This document shows, piece after piece, positions 1-13,500 of a stretch of 64,000 nucleotides of DNA (position 1 is the first letter of the stretch; every line of letters starts with the position of its first letter). Both the position numbers and the translations under genes were made by a program. Below the pieces are notes generated by a model. That model saw only the letters and a list, made by a program, of their open reading frames with translations. It was not told the origin of the DNA and ran no database searches. Source of the DNA: Heterodera schachtii. Its lineage: Eukaryota > Nematoda > Chromadorea > Rhabditida > Heteroderidae. The stretch covers positions 217,949-281,948 of the forward strand of contig SIJG01000058.1 of assembly GCA_023374025.1 (NCBI GenBank), written 5' to 3'.

Positions 1-556
1 AAAACAAATTATCATTTGGTTGACAAAAAATTCGCATCAAACCAATGCAAATATTTATATTAATTGTTTTTTTAAAAGTTACTTTCTTATGCATTATTTA
101 TTCAAAATTTAAAATTAAAAAATTAAATGATTAAATGAAGTAAATTGATATTAATTTATTTTTATTAAGATGCTAAAGAAATAATGTACAAAATTAAAAA
201 CTTTAATATTAGAAGTTTAGGAAAATTAACAGGTCTGAGTGAACCTAACTATTTCATCTATTTAGAAATTATTTATTAATTAATTTAATAAATAAATATT
301 GACTTGAACAATAAAATATAATGACCTGATTGTCAACCAAAACTCCGCAGGCAGTTAAATAAATCCGTTATAATTAATAGACTAATTACGAAAAATAATA
401 CTTATACATAAACAAAATGTCTATGCACCCGACACTTATTGTTAGAGGACAACATGAAAGAAGTTTGCTTTGCGGCATGAGACGAAAATGTATATTTAAA
501 AAAAGCAGTCATTAAAATGATAAAGGAAACATAATCAAATAATTTAATTGTTTAGG
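1..556. other. AT-rich stretch, no gene seen
   Basis: Mostly A/T runs. Two short islets of ordinary composition lie near 330-350 and 425-485. No long open frame, RNA gene or repeat is recognised. Confidence 0.5.
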
Positions 557-770
557 AAATATTATTGTAGGCCATATCATGAAAAAAATCTATTGCTATT
601 TTTATAAAATTGATTTTGTTTATTAGGAACTAATTTGGCTCAAAAACGATATGTTTTGATAGGAATTAATGGCGTTGTTGAAGAAAGCCTCTTTATTTTA
701 TAATCATTCGGCGAGATGCTGTTGATGCAATTTTTTTGAAGTTTTCCAAAACTATCAATCGCACCCCATT
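557..770 (+). repeat. Left terminal inverted repeat of the 0.56-1.73 kb element
   Basis: Pairs with the reverse complement of 1517-1727. A one-base indel in the G run near the inner end is the main visible difference. Confidence 0.75.
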
Positions 771-778
771 TTAATTAA

Positions 779-1054
779 TTCATAAGTTTTGAAAAAATCT
801 GTTAATAAATGCGTTAAAAATGAAAAATTTTGCCGCTTATCGGCACCTCTGTGACCCTCAATTCTTTGGATTTTCAAAAATCCAAAAATCTAAAAATGCT
901 GCATTATTTAGCCAAAATCTGTTAACAATTCAATCCAAATTTTCAAATTTTTCGCCGGCGACGCTATTGGCACTGCAGGCTCAATAATTTTGGAATTTTG
1001 AAAATAAAATAATAAAAAAAAAATCTGAGTGGAAGACAGTAAATTATTGGGCAA
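779..1054 (+). repeat. Internal direct repeat, copy 1
   Basis: Starts with CATAAGTTTTG and matches 1159-1433 along its length, ending at shared GGAAGACAGT and ATTATTGGGCAA words. It carries two degenerate versions of the TGCC-ATA-GGCG hairpin motif found elsewhere in the window. Confidence 0.7.
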
Positions 1055-1158
1055 TTTTTTGATTATTGAATAAATTTCTGAATAAGAGATTTTTTTAAAA
1101 TTTTTGGTTTTGGCATCCTGTTTCTTTTTGTCCATGCTTTGAGTGGTCGGGTATTAAG

Positions 1159-1433
1159 TTCATAAGATTTGTAAAAAATCTGTTAACAAATGCATATTAA
1201 TTGAAAAAATTTTGCCTATTATTAGCACCACTGGGACCCTCAATCTTTGGATTTTCAAAAATTCAAAAATCTCAAAATGTTGCATTATTTAGTCAAAAGC
1301 TGCTAACAATTCAATCCAAAATTTTCAAATTTTTTGGCAGCGGTGCTATCGGCACTGAAGGTTCATTACTTTTAGAATTTTTAAATTAAAATAACAAAAA
1401 AAATCGGAGTTGGAAGACAGTGAATTATTGGGC
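1159..1433 (+). repeat. Internal direct repeat, copy 2
   Basis: Second tandem copy, diverged by substitutions and small indels from 779-1054. It includes a degenerate GCGGTGCTATCGGCACTG hairpin. Confidence 0.7.
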
Positions 1434-1516
1434 AAAATCATTTATAGAAATTAACAATCTTCATTAATAATTATTTTATCTTTACATGGTTATATTTTTT
1501 GACCACAAATAAACAT

Positions 1517-1727
1517 AATGGGGGTGCGATTGATAGTTTTGGAAAACTTCAAAAAAATTGCTTCAACAGCATCTCGCCGAATGATTATTAAAGAGGCTTT
1601 CTTCAACAACGCCATTAATTCCTATCAAAACATATCGTTTTTGAGCCAAATTAGTTCCTAATAAACAAAATCCATTTTATAAAAATAGCAATAGATTTTT
1701 TTCATGATATGGCCTACAACAATATTT
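1517..1727 (-). repeat. Right terminal inverted repeat of the 0.56-1.73 kb element
   Basis: Reverse complement of 557-770, as described for the parent element. Confidence 0.75.
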
Positions 1728-2757
1728 AGGTAAACTGCGAATTTCAATCCTTAATTTTTGTGCCAATTATTTTCAGGCTATGTGATCTAAATTGGAGAGC
1801 AAACAAATAAAAATTAAAATAAATGATATGATTTTTTAGGGCAAAAACAAATAAATAAACACAAAGAAAAAATGATTTAAAAAATGTGCTGATTCTGTAT
1901 AAATTAACATTTTTATCTTAAAAAATAAATTATACATAATTAATACCTAAATATTTATTAAACTATAATTTACCTCCTCTGGTATTTTATTTCTATATTT
2001 AATTTTTACCTCATCGATATTTAGTAAAATAAAGATTATTTTTCAAAACTTCGCAGAAGGAATGATGACATGTAAGCAACAGAAGCAGTCTATCTACACT
2101 CGATAAAGTAAATGCGACGCAATAAATAAAACATTACTGCGTCTGTTAGATTATTTTTAAAATCCAATAAGATTAAAAAAATTAAATCAATTAATTGTCT
2201 TTAATTCAATAGATTTTTCACTTTCTTTATACGTTTATTAATTTGGCTAAACATTATACAAAATATTTTGTTAAAAACCATGTTAATTTTAATAACGTTG
2301 AAAAGGTAAGCGCGCGAATGTCAGCCCAAAATTTTTTTAAAAGTATTTATTAAAAACTCAAAAATTAATATTTGAACTCGCTTACTACATACATTCTATG
2401 CCACAAACAATTAGGACACTGACCAATGTCAATTTCGTCACCACGCGTCTTGTCTACATCGTGATTCATTTTATTTAAAATTCAATTTTTATAAAAATTT
2501 TTTTAGCATAAAAATAGTTTTTGCGGATAAACACAGGATAAATAAATAAAACTTTTAGAATAATCAAATTTGCAATTCAATGTATTAGATAAAATTAATT
2601 AAACATTGAATAAATAAACGAATTTTCGTTAAATGAAAATAAAAATTAAATTTAAATTACGCAAAATTCGAATTTCAGATAGAAAAATAAAATCAAATGT
2701 TTATTTTAATTTATCTTTAATAATTGATTTAAATTAATTTTTTTAAGACTCACAAAA
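1728..2757. other. AT-rich stretch, no gene seen
   Basis: Islets of ordinary composition occur near 2045-2120 and 2380-2460. Nothing is recognised as coding or as an RNA gene. Confidence 0.5.
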
Positions 2758-3087
2758 GAGGGCGGCCAGGTGTCCGTGGGGTTTCGGAAATTTTTGGATC
2801 CCAGGTTCAAATCCTCTGCATGTTAATATATTTTACAATTTTTATTTTTGCTTTTAATGCAATGTTAATTATCAAAAAAATTATTGATACAAAAAAATTT
2901 TATTTTTAATTTTATTTCATTAAAATGAAAAAATTATCTTAAAGATAAAGTTGCAATGAAGCACTAATATAATGTCGCACTCAGACTCATTTCGCAGAAA
3001 ATAAAAACACTTTTCTTAAGAACCCATGGGTGCTTTATCCACCCACCAAGTTTCATTCGGAAACCCCACGGACACCTGGCCACCCTT
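2758..3087. mobile_element. Inverted-repeat element with a tRNA-like B-box word
   Basis: About 32 bases at 2758-2790 (core GGCCAGGTGTCCGTGGGG) recur inverted at 3057-3087, so the 330-base unit can fold back. Just inside the left arm, 2803-2813 reads GGTTCAAATCC, which matches the Pol III B-box/T-arm consensus, but the flanking T-stem pairs only partly and no A-box or anticodon arm is convincing. It may be a decayed tRNA-derived SINE or a small foldback transposon. Confidence 0.5.
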
Positions 3088-3333
3088 CATTGTCAGCAGA
3101 TCTTTTACAACATCTAAAATAATATACATCTATTAAAAATAAATGATAAGATATAAAGTTTTTTCATTTATAAAAATAATCTTTAATTCTTTGTTTTCTT
3201 ATCAAAAAAACAAATAAAAATTTAGCTGAATTAAAACAATAACAAAATAAAATATTAGAATTTATAAAATTATTTTAAAAATCATAACTATGAATTTCAA
3301 ATACTGCAAAGACACCCTGACAATGAAGCAAAT

Positions 3334-3655
3334 GCTAGAGAAAATTAAAAAATAAATTGCATATAACTTTAAAATAAACTAAATAAACCAAAAAATTTGC
3401 TAAAAATATTTCAATTTTTAATATTGAAAAAAAAATAAAATAAATCACTACGACTGCGACTATAAAATTATACAGCGGAAAAACTAAAATAGAGAGCAAT
3501 TAAAACCCGAAAATACAATAAAATAATTTTTTAATGAAAAACTATGCATAAGACGCTGAATAAATTAAGTTAAAAATATAAGAAAATTAAAGAAAAAGTT
3601 GATTAAACCAAAGTAAAAAAAATACAAAACTAAATGAAATTCTTTACAAAGGAGG
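3334..3655 (+). repeat. Dispersed repeat, block 1 (copy at 51304-51623)
   Basis: Roughly 320 bases almost identical to 51304-51623, including CACTACGACTGCGACTATAA and the final CTTTACAAAGGAG. No coding potential is seen. Confidence 0.85.
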
Positions 3656-3832
3656 TAAATCTAATCGGTCCAAAATATAATAATGTGAATTAATAACTGA
3701 ACAACAATAAATAAAATACTCTTTCAATTCAATTTTATATTAAAAAAATTCTTATCATAATTAATTCAAATTTCCCATAATTTCTCCCTCCCCAATACCA
3801 TTCCTCCACCCTTGTACCGGCGAGCGAATCGC
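3656..3832 (+). repeat. Dispersed repeat, block 2 (copy at 51785-51965)
   Basis: Starts at GTAAATCTAATCGGTCC and ends in a GC-richer tail with CTTGTACCGGCGA. The distant copy is nearly identical but separated from block 1 by about 160 extra bases. Confidence 0.85.
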
Positions 3833-3884
3833 CGCCACTACCGTAATCCCATCTCCCCGTCGCCCGGTCTATCACTCCACTAGA

Positions 3885-3988
3885 ACCAAATTAATAAATT
3901 GAACGAATCATTAATTTATTTTGTTTTAATAAAAAATACGAAAATTAAAATTCAAAAGAACAAGGAAAACATAGTAAAAACAAATAAT
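3885..3988 (+). repeat. Dispersed repeat, block 3 (copy at 51646-51749)
   Basis: About 100 bases shared with 51646-51749, ending in GGAAAACATAGTAAAAA. Here it follows block 2; in the distant locus it lies between blocks 1 and 2, so the order differs. Confidence 0.75.
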
Positions 3989-6900
3989 TATAATACATAT
4001 TTAAAGGCATAAATTAATTATAATGCATATTTAAAGGCAAACTTAAATTAAAAAAGTTTAATTGAGGAAGTAATTTTTAAATTACTATTTTATATTTCCT
4101 TCTTGACGTAGAAGTGCTCAAGAAAACTCCAGTAGAGATTAGCCCATTCAATCAACATAAACCAGGAAATTTTATCAATTTCATAAGTTTTTCAACAAAT
4201 CAAATAACTTTTGCTATGACTTCAATAAACTTACGGGAAAATAAGATTAAAAAATCAAAATTTTGGCGAGACTTTTTAAAACGATGAGAATCGTTGGAAC
4301 TATTGTGAAACCTTAAAAGTATTATTGATTTAACATTTATTAAAAATTTGAAAGGTTGCAAACATATGTTATTCAACTTTTTAATCGAACGAGAGAGAAT
4401 TGGAAATATATATTAAAACAAAATAGATTCAATGATTTTAATTTTCGGGCAAATTTTTTGACATCTCGTCTAATTATATTTCGTATGTCATGAAAATATT
4501 CACTATATAATATGATTATTTTAATTGAATTAAAAAAATGTTACAATAAAAAATAAACAAAAATTTTAAAAAATAATAAAGAGCAAATTTTTATGATTCA
4601 AAGGGAAAATCTGAAAAAGAACAAAGAAACTCAAAACATTTTGAAATTTTGTTCACTGGTGAAGTTGGATGCGACAAAAAAGGTAAACCTAACCGGTCCA
4701 AAAATACAATAATTAATTTCAACCGCACAAAATGTAAAACGGGGTAAAACATGCTAATACAATGAAAAAATAACATTGTAAATAAAAATAAAAATTAATG
4801 CTATTAACATAAAACATAAACCCGAATACTCATTTCAAAAAATAAAATTTAAAATAATACCAAAAACATAATTAACAAGATTAATAAAAATAGTTCATTC
4901 ATAAATAAAAAACATGAGCAAATAAAAAAATTTGACTAAAAGTGATAATTTTAAATCAAAAAACGCAAATTGAAATATTAAGTCTATGACATGCAATCTC
5001 TGAAAATAATTTTAAACGAGAAAACAATAAAAGCATAGCATAAAAAAGTTTTCAAATCATAAAGAATTATGTTCATAAATTATTGTTAATCTCAACCATT
5101 TGAATATTACACAAACAAATGTCTAAAAAGAGCATATCGACTAGCGCAGTAAAAGAATAATTTATTTGTTTAAATTAAAGCTTTGTCTTACATAATTCAA
5201 ATAGTTTAAGTGGATTTTTATTCTGGCACTGAAGAAAGATGAAAAATTAAAGAAAGTTAAAAAAATAAGGATTAATTGTATTAATAAAATAAAACCAGCA
5301 AAATAAAAGAAAAACAATACAAATGGAGCTGCCTTATTTAAAAAACTTAAGCGAATTAAGAAAATAAGTAAAAATGAATTTGTTATAAACAAAAAAAAAT
5401 AATTAAGTAAGTAAAAGTTAAATAAAAATATGATATAAAAATGACACTCAGACCCTAAAAGCTAAAATAGAGGTGGCGGTGCTAATCTTTAAATGTTATT
5501 CGCTTATTGATTAAAAAAAGCTGAACAAATAGTAAACTAAAATATTAAGCTAATAGAAATCTAAATAATTGTACAAAAAAAACAATATTTAAGCAAAAAG
5601 GCTGCTTATCATAAATCAACATACTCATCAAAAAAAGAAAATTTATTATACAAAATAATTTAAATTTAAAAATTTATAAATAAAATAAGGCAAAAATCAT
5701 ATCAAAATGAAATAAATAAATATTTTTTCTTATTAGTTATAACCCAAAGTTTTGAATAATTGCTATTTATTTTTAATAAACCTTCGAAAAGTTTTGATGA
5801 CGAGATAAATATATACACTACCAAATATTCCAGAATATAAAACTTATGAAAAGAAAATTCAAAAAGGAAAAGAAAGAAACAGAGTTCATTCATTTTATAA
5901 AATTACAGAATAAATATAAAAATGTAAAAATATTGACACTTTCGATATGAAGACGGTAACAGCCATGATGGACCGAGAATAAGAAATTATCAGAAATTGG
6001 CTTAATATATAAACTCATAAAATTTAAAAATAAATACATAAAAATTTTATACCATTGTTGATTTAAATTTTAAAAAACATTTTAATAAACATAATAAAAT
6101 AAATGATTTGAATTTAATAAGTTATCTTTGAATAGAAGTTTACTGTTAATAATATTCAGATTAAAAATATAAATTAATATGGATTTATTTAGTTAAAAAC
6201 TTGTGATTTATAGATACAAATAAAACAATTCCTTTTGATATGTAATTGGTGAATATGAGTCACACTTGATTAAAACTTTATTCCCGATAATTTCATGATA
6301 AGTAATTGTTAGAAGAATATTACTGCTCACACTTACTTCACTGCACATCAATTCCTATTTGATAAATTTATTTAATTATTTAAATTTAATAAAGTTAAAT
6401 AATTAAACAATAAAATATTAAAAATTTTAGAGTAATATTCCAAAATAAATGTTAAGCACTTAACGATTACCTCGTCGAGAGTTTCAAATGAATAAATCAA
6501 TAAAATTAGAAAATAAATCAAAAAGTTTGTAGCGGATGATGACTTTATTAATTTATATAGATTGAAACATAATTTATAAATATTTTAGATAATTCACCAA
6601 AGTAAGCCATTTAATTAGAGTGCTACTGATTTTGATCCAAATTGTGAAAAGTTTTAGATTAATAATTGGTAATAAATTTTATAGACACAAAATTCAAGGT
6701 ATTATAAACAATTAGCGACACATCTGGGGACAACTCAACTGAGAAATAATGTATAAATAGACACATAAAAATCAAATAAATATCAAAACAAAAACCTTCC
6801 CTGACGACTATAGCAAAAATTATTTTATAAAACAATTACTTTTTATTGTTTGTAAATAATATATTAAATGTTTTAATTATTCAATTTTAAACAAGAATTT

Positions 6901-9900
6901 GAGAAGTTATTAACTTTATTTAAAATAATATTTAAAACAAATAGTGCCAAAAATATGTGTTAATGAACATTTTTTAATTTAAATTCTAATAAGATAATTA
7001 AAATACATAAACTAACTTGACTAAAATTTTATTTTAATTAAGTATCAACAAATTATGTCCTTATTATATAAAATAAAAATAAATGATAAAGCATAAGCAA
7101 AATTATATATAAAAATTTTTCGAATAAAATTTTCTAATAATTGCATTACTTTTACGAACAATATTTTTCATAAATCATCGAATAATTAAAAAATGGCGAC
7201 GCGTACTGAGATGTTAGAAAAATGGGCAACCATCTTGTGAGAATTTTTTTAAGAAATAAAATCCGTATAAGCAATTTTATTAAACAGTCAGTATTTAAAA
7301 CAAACAAAAAATATAATTTCAAATAAATAAACTTTTCATTGAATCTAAGTATTTATAATATTAATATGCGGTCATCATCTGAGATAGATAAAATATTAAT
7401 ACAATAAATGTATAAAAAATAATATATATTTGACTTTAAATAAAAATAACATATGCAAAATTTAAAAAATAAAACATTTTTATTATTATTATTTGAGAAC
7501 CAAAAAAATATTCTGGTTTGAAATGAAGGGAATTTTTTTTAAATAATACAAAAAATGTTAATAAAAGAAATAAAAGAAAAAATAAATAAACAAACTTAAA
7601 AAACAAGATTGAAATAGGCAAAGGATATTCATAAAAAGTCCTCAAAAGCAAAAAAAAAATTAACAAATTTAAAATTTTTAAGCAGTAAAATTGAATGTTC
7701 ATAAATTTTCAAAACAAAATTACCAAATGTAATTTAAAAAAAATAAATTATTCTATCGAGTAAATGAGATTTATTACAAATAAAAATGATATTATGTATT
7801 ATTAAATAAATTTTAAAATGTTAACAGTTTTCTCGATATTTTTCCTCCGGCTGTATCAATCAGCGCCTTAAATAATTTAAAGAAATAAATGGTATTAATA
7901 TCAAGCGAATGCATGCGACCAAGGAGAATCGCAGCTCCTAGCTTGATTTTCCGAAAATGTAAGGAAATAAATTTGTTTACACCATACAAAATAAATCAAT
8001 AATTTTAAGAGAAACAAATTAAAGGAAATTAATGACTCGAAAATGAAAAAACCATATATTTATTTAAAAACATTCGAATAAAAAATCTTTGACTCAAAAA
8101 CACATGCAATAAATTCCAATTTTCCTGGTCTGGTTTTTGAAAGTCATTTCTTGAATTACTAACCAAAACAAAAAAAACAATAATATAGTAAGAACTTAAA
8201 AGACGGAGAAAAATAAACATAAATTCTAATGGCAAATCTTATAAGAAAATACAAACGGAATTCGTTTGATAACTGAAAAATATTAATAATTTATTATTTT
8301 ATTAAAGCATAATGACAATAAATAATTGAGGTAAAAAAGTGCGGAACACAAGTGACAAGATTAAAAAAATCAGTTAATAAAACAGAAAATTTTAAATTAA
8401 TTTTTAGCTGTTTTAAATAATGATTTCAATGTGAATATTGCTGAAACACTTCCAATTCAAATCATTTGAGCATTACAATAGCAATTTAATATTTCTAAAA
8501 ATATACAAATAATATTTGTGAAAATTGAATGATTAAACTTAATACTTGCAAAGGTTTGAAATAAATATGATGTGAATAAAAGAGAAAATGAAAATGAACT
8601 ACTTAAAAAATCACAAAGACAAATATTAAAAAATATATGAACATGCCAAAAATATTAGTATGGAGGAACAATCTTTATCTGAAAGACGAGGGCGTGTTCG
8701 AGGCTTATTTTAAAAAATAAAAAAATAAGATGCATGGATAAATTAAAAGCGTGGAGGGAGTTAAAGAATATGACAAAAATGAATTTTAAAAATTTAACTT
8801 TATTAATGCTCTTTAAAATATAATACATTTTTCTTTTTCGTATTCGATGATATTTGTTTTTATAACAATAATAAAATCATATCAAATGAAAATGTCAATA
8901 GAACGATGAATTAGATATTTATTTATTTAAACAAAATTATAATGAAGCTGGAATCATTTAAAACAGAAAAATTATAAGTTAAATAGACAATAATACACAG
9001 TTTTGAAGAATAAAATAATTTTAATTTAAATAAAAATTGAATTAAAAATCGACAGCTATTTAAACCTTTAATATAATTATCAGCATATCCTAAATTTTCT
9101 AATATTGACTTCACTTTTAAACCCTAAAATTCGAAAAACTAAGTAAACAAAATACCCAATGTCTAACGTTATATTCTAAGTATATAGCTTTCACTTTCGG
9201 TAAACTGAATATAAAAAATATTATAGTAAACAACAAAACAAATATATTATTTTCTTTTTGTTGTCAATTTTACCTTTATCTTAGTCAAAATAAAAGGCAA
9301 ATATTAAACAATAATTGGCAGTTCAAATATTTGTTTTAATATTAATCTATTTTACAGTCAGAAAAAGAAAGCAAATAATGAATGAACGATATAGAATTAA
9401 AAAAAGTACTCTCTATTATCCTAATAATTGCTAATCTTTCCAATATTAAATATAAAAGCAAGTTATTTTGGAGTCAAATGGATAAAAAGGAAATAAAATA
9501 GACAAGAGAAGTATTCATATTCATTACATCACTCAAATATTATAAATATCAAATAAATTTATATTATTATGTGAGTGAATATGTAAATGTCTATGTGTCC
9601 CATCGCAACATGAATTTAAAGTATTCACAATTAAAAATGGCACAAAAGGATAAAATAAACGAATAAAAGATTTATAAGCAACATGAAAAAAAAGACAAAT
9701 AAATGATATGTCAGCAAGTAAAATAAATAATTTCAAAATTTTTTCAGAGCCAAAAATTCAAAAAATGAATTTGGAATACAAATAAGAGGAAAATCTATAC
9801 AACGAGGGAGAAAATGACACAATAAACCTCGATATTAATGTGTTTGGATAAAAAATCTTTTAACAATTTTCAAGAAATAAAAATCAAAGAACAATTTAAG

Positions 9901-10430
9901 AAAATACTTTTATTAAAAAATTAACCAAAGATCGAAATGGAATTATTTAAATTTTGGAAGAAGAATAAGTAAAAATATAATGTATATAAATAATTTGATA
10001 GGTTAAATTCAAATTCTCGTTAATGGACCTAATAAATAGAAAAGTAAATTAAAAGCAAAAAATAAATAAAAAATGAGAATAAGTTATTACCAAAATTAAT
10101 TTATACTTAGAAACAAAATTAATACATTGAGTTAAAAACTTTCAATGGAATATGAAATAATGAATGTAATTTTTTAAAGAATTTCTCGAGGTATTATACG
10201 GACCGAAATGCACCAAGAGCGCAAAGAATTGGTGACGGTTTATAGTCTTCGCAGACATTATCTAACACGAACTCTAAATTAATGAACAGGGCCTAAATAA
10301 ATAAATTTAAAAACTAAATACTAAGACCCAAATAGAAAAAAAAATAATATTTCATCCAATAAAGGATTAATATTTATTTAACAAAAAATACCATTAGCTA
10401 CCAAAATCATTATCGGGAAAGAAAAAAATA
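3989..10430. other. AT-rich desert, no gene supported
   Basis: About 6.4 kb dominated by TAAATAAA-like sequence, except for block 4 at 4648-4714. Short minus-strand open frames (5162-5392, 5702-5893, 7436-7702) have F/L/I-rich composition-driven translations with no family signature. Islets of normal composition lie near 4090-4160, 5945-5985, 7195-7240, 7840-7960, 8680-8760 and 10190-10275. Confidence 0.5.
4648..4714 (+). repeat. Dispersed repeat, block 4 (related copy at 51751-51813)
   Basis: Shares TTGTTCA, GTTRGATGCGA and CGGTCCAAAAATACAAT with 51751-51813. In the distant copy this block runs straight into block 2. Confidence 0.6.
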
Positions 10431-10545
10431 AATAAACATTATCATTCCGCTCTTTTTGCCTAACTTTCTTAATTAACTTCGAATAAAAACCGTCAACTGT
10501 TATCTCATGGTGGCTATGAACACAGACAGAAGTGCAAGATTATCG
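10431..10545 (+). repeat. Dispersed repeat with a copy at 49121-49238
   Basis: Shares AACTTCGA, AACTGTTAT and ACAGACAGAAG words in the same order with 49121-49238, roughly 85 % alike by eye. Weaker similarity continues at 10740-10870 against 49318-49430. Function unknown. Confidence 0.65.
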
Positions 10546-13500
10546 AATATATCATTAAAGCATTTTATGCAATAATGATAAACTAATGACATAATAAGTT
10601 ACATAAAAATAAAAACATTTCTTCAAAATGATTATTAACATTTTGAACATATAAAAGATTAAAAAGTTTTCAATAATTTTACAATAATTTCATCTTTTTT
10701 AAGTCTTTCCTAAAAAATATTCTATTATACCTATAAATAATAATTTTTAGACATAAATTTATAGAATCTAAAATTATATAAATTAACCTAATTCAAATTA
10801 AACTATGTAATTATCAATTATAAATGATAATTATTAAAATATAAATAAATAAGTAATAGAATAAATAATTTATTAAATAAAGAATTTTTAGTCAAGAAGT
10901 TAAGAAAATTGGACTCTAAATTTAAAGCATATTATAAATATGAAAAAAAATTTTTTATAGATTAAAATTATCTTTTAGAAAAGAGTACAAAGGCGCATTT
11001 TTAATTTAAAAAAGTAAAATAAATCAACTCAAAAATTTATTCATTGCAAAATTATTCTAAATTTAATTTCAACTTAAAAAATGAACCAAAATTATTGAAA
11101 AATAAAAATATTCGTATGGAAATGCATCCGCTTCTACTTCAGATCAAAGAAAGATCAACCTTATATATGTCAAAGTTCATTTGGCTTCAAAGTTGTGACA
11201 ATTTGTTAAATGCAACTCAATTATAACGAAACGAAATGTATATTCGTATAAATGAAATAACTAACAGAGGGAAACCCTTTAGATAAAACCATGCAAAAAT
11301 AGACTTGGAACTACTGTCTGACTCAGAATATATGAACATTATCATTTAAAATAAACTTCAACTAAAATATGCTTTTAATTGAAAGTAAATGCTTAGATTA
11401 ATAATACTAAAAATTGACGATGACTACAAAAAAATAAATATATTGTTTAAAACACAAAAGTGTTATTAAATTCATTTATTAAAAGGACGTCTTCATCTTA
11501 TAATTAAAGCCAAAAAGGCCAAAAGAAGGATTAAGAAAATTATGAAATATAGAAAAAAAGGTAAAGATTTTGTGAAATAAACTAATTTACACAATTCAAA
11601 AGTACAGAATCTATCGCCTAACTCCCAGTGTAGGAGGTCCACTCACTCCCTAACTGACACCCTGGTTACTCGACAGATTGTTTTTTGTTTCTAAAAAAAG
11701 AAGAAATATATATAAATAATATCTAAATTATTTTCTATTTCTTTGTTTATTTAAAACATCAAATAATAAAATTAACATAAATTTAATTCATTGAAAAAGT
11801 ACTTATCGGAATTAAACTGGAATTTTATTATAAGTTATGAATGAGAAAAAAATACATATACAAAAAAATAATAAATATATGCTTGAAAATTTATTATGGA
11901 ACCAGTAATTATGTAACATTAATTTTTGTGATTTTATGTCTACTTAATAGACATAGACTGCGAGTAAGTCATGAAAAAGTGGCTCTATTCTAATAATTTT
12001 TAATATTTTTAAAGGTTTTTAAGGATTATACTTATATATTTATCTAAAGTGAGAATTAGAAGTTGAACTAATTAATAAAATCTTAAATACATTGATGAAA
12101 ATAAAAATTTCATAAGAATTCTTCTAGAAAATAAATAAACTTTGTTAAAAAATACTTTAGTATTAATTGAAAATAAAATAGTTTATTATAAAAAGTATTT
12201 AATAAATTAATTCCATATATAAAACTATTCCCCTTTAAGTTCACAATTCAATTTGTTTTATGGAATGGGGAGTTAATTCTCATCGACACTTTGCTTAGTT
12301 CCGATGCCAAAAATTCAAAAGAAAAAAATTATGAAAAATTTACAAACTTTTTTAAGATTAAGCTTAAAAGAGTCAAATTTTAAAATTTAAACGAGTCAGA
12401 AAATAAAAATATTAAAAGAATGACCCTTATATTTTAGGAAGGCAAACAGAAATTTTCAGCCATTTAATACGCATAATGTCTTTAAAAACTGTAATGTAAT
12501 TCAACATTTTTGCTTAAATCAAAATGTGCGTCGGTCTTAAATGTTTGTTTTTTTTATTCAAAAAAAATATGGTTTTATAAATTTAGTAAATATGTTAATA
12601 TGTCAGTTTAAAAAAAATAATTAAAAATAAATAGTAGTGCAGCAATATAATTACACAAGAATTAAAGAAATAAATTAATTTATGAAAATATTAAATATTT
12701 ATAGGTCAACTTAGCATTTTTAAATTTTTTCAATCTTAAAAATATAAATTAAATTAATACTAAATTTCCCGCGCGTGTATTTCGGTGACCTAATCTCATA
12801 TAAGTATAAAAATTACATTAACTAATATAATTGAAACTTTTTAATATTATTATTGACAATATTTTTCTTTAGTATTTATTTTTAAAAATCTAATAAAAGA
12901 AAGACAAAAAATATGAATACTTTATTGGGTGTATAGAATTAAAACATATTCCATAAAAAATTGAAAAATAAAACAAATATGAATGTTTGATTTAAATGTC
13001 GCAATTTCCGGCTATTTAATTATAATATAAGGCTAAAAAAAATTATAAAAATGCTAAATAAAAAAATAATTTAGATAAAAAAGTATTCAATAAAACTTAT
13101 TCATACGAATTAATTTTACTTAAAATACGACAAAATATGTGAATATTAAAACCATATTAGTAATTTAAATCAAAAATTAACAAATATCATTAAAAAATTA
13201 TGTATTATTACGGAGTGTAAATCATAGTCAAAATTTTATTAACCCTACGATTTTTTTCTTTTTTAAAAATAATCGTTTAATAGTAAAATACTCTCTAAAA
13301 TAAAAATATTTGAAAAATAGAAACAGAAACTTAAACATTTATAAACACCCAAGGAAACAATTAATGTTTAATAAAAATAAATAATAACAATAATTCATAA
13401 CTCGAAATTTTGACAATAAATTAATATACTCTTCAAAGTGATCTTAAAACCTTTCAATTAAAAAAAGGTAATAAACTAAAAAATTAAAGCTAAAACATAT

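Larger units (their letters stand above)
557..1727. mobile_element. Foldback or MITE-like DNA element with about 210-base terminal inverted repeats
   Basis: The left arm (557-770) is repeated in inverted orientation at 1517-1727 with only scattered mismatches and small indels. The outer ends read AAATATTATTGTAGGCC and, on the opposite strand, AAATATTGTTGTAGGCC. Between the arms two direct copies of a roughly 275-base segment lie in tandem (779-1054 and 1159-1433). No transposase frame is present; short open frames inside it are by-products of the repeats. I could not define a clean target duplication, so the exact ends are approximate. It is best read as a non-autonomous transposon. Confidence 0.75.
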
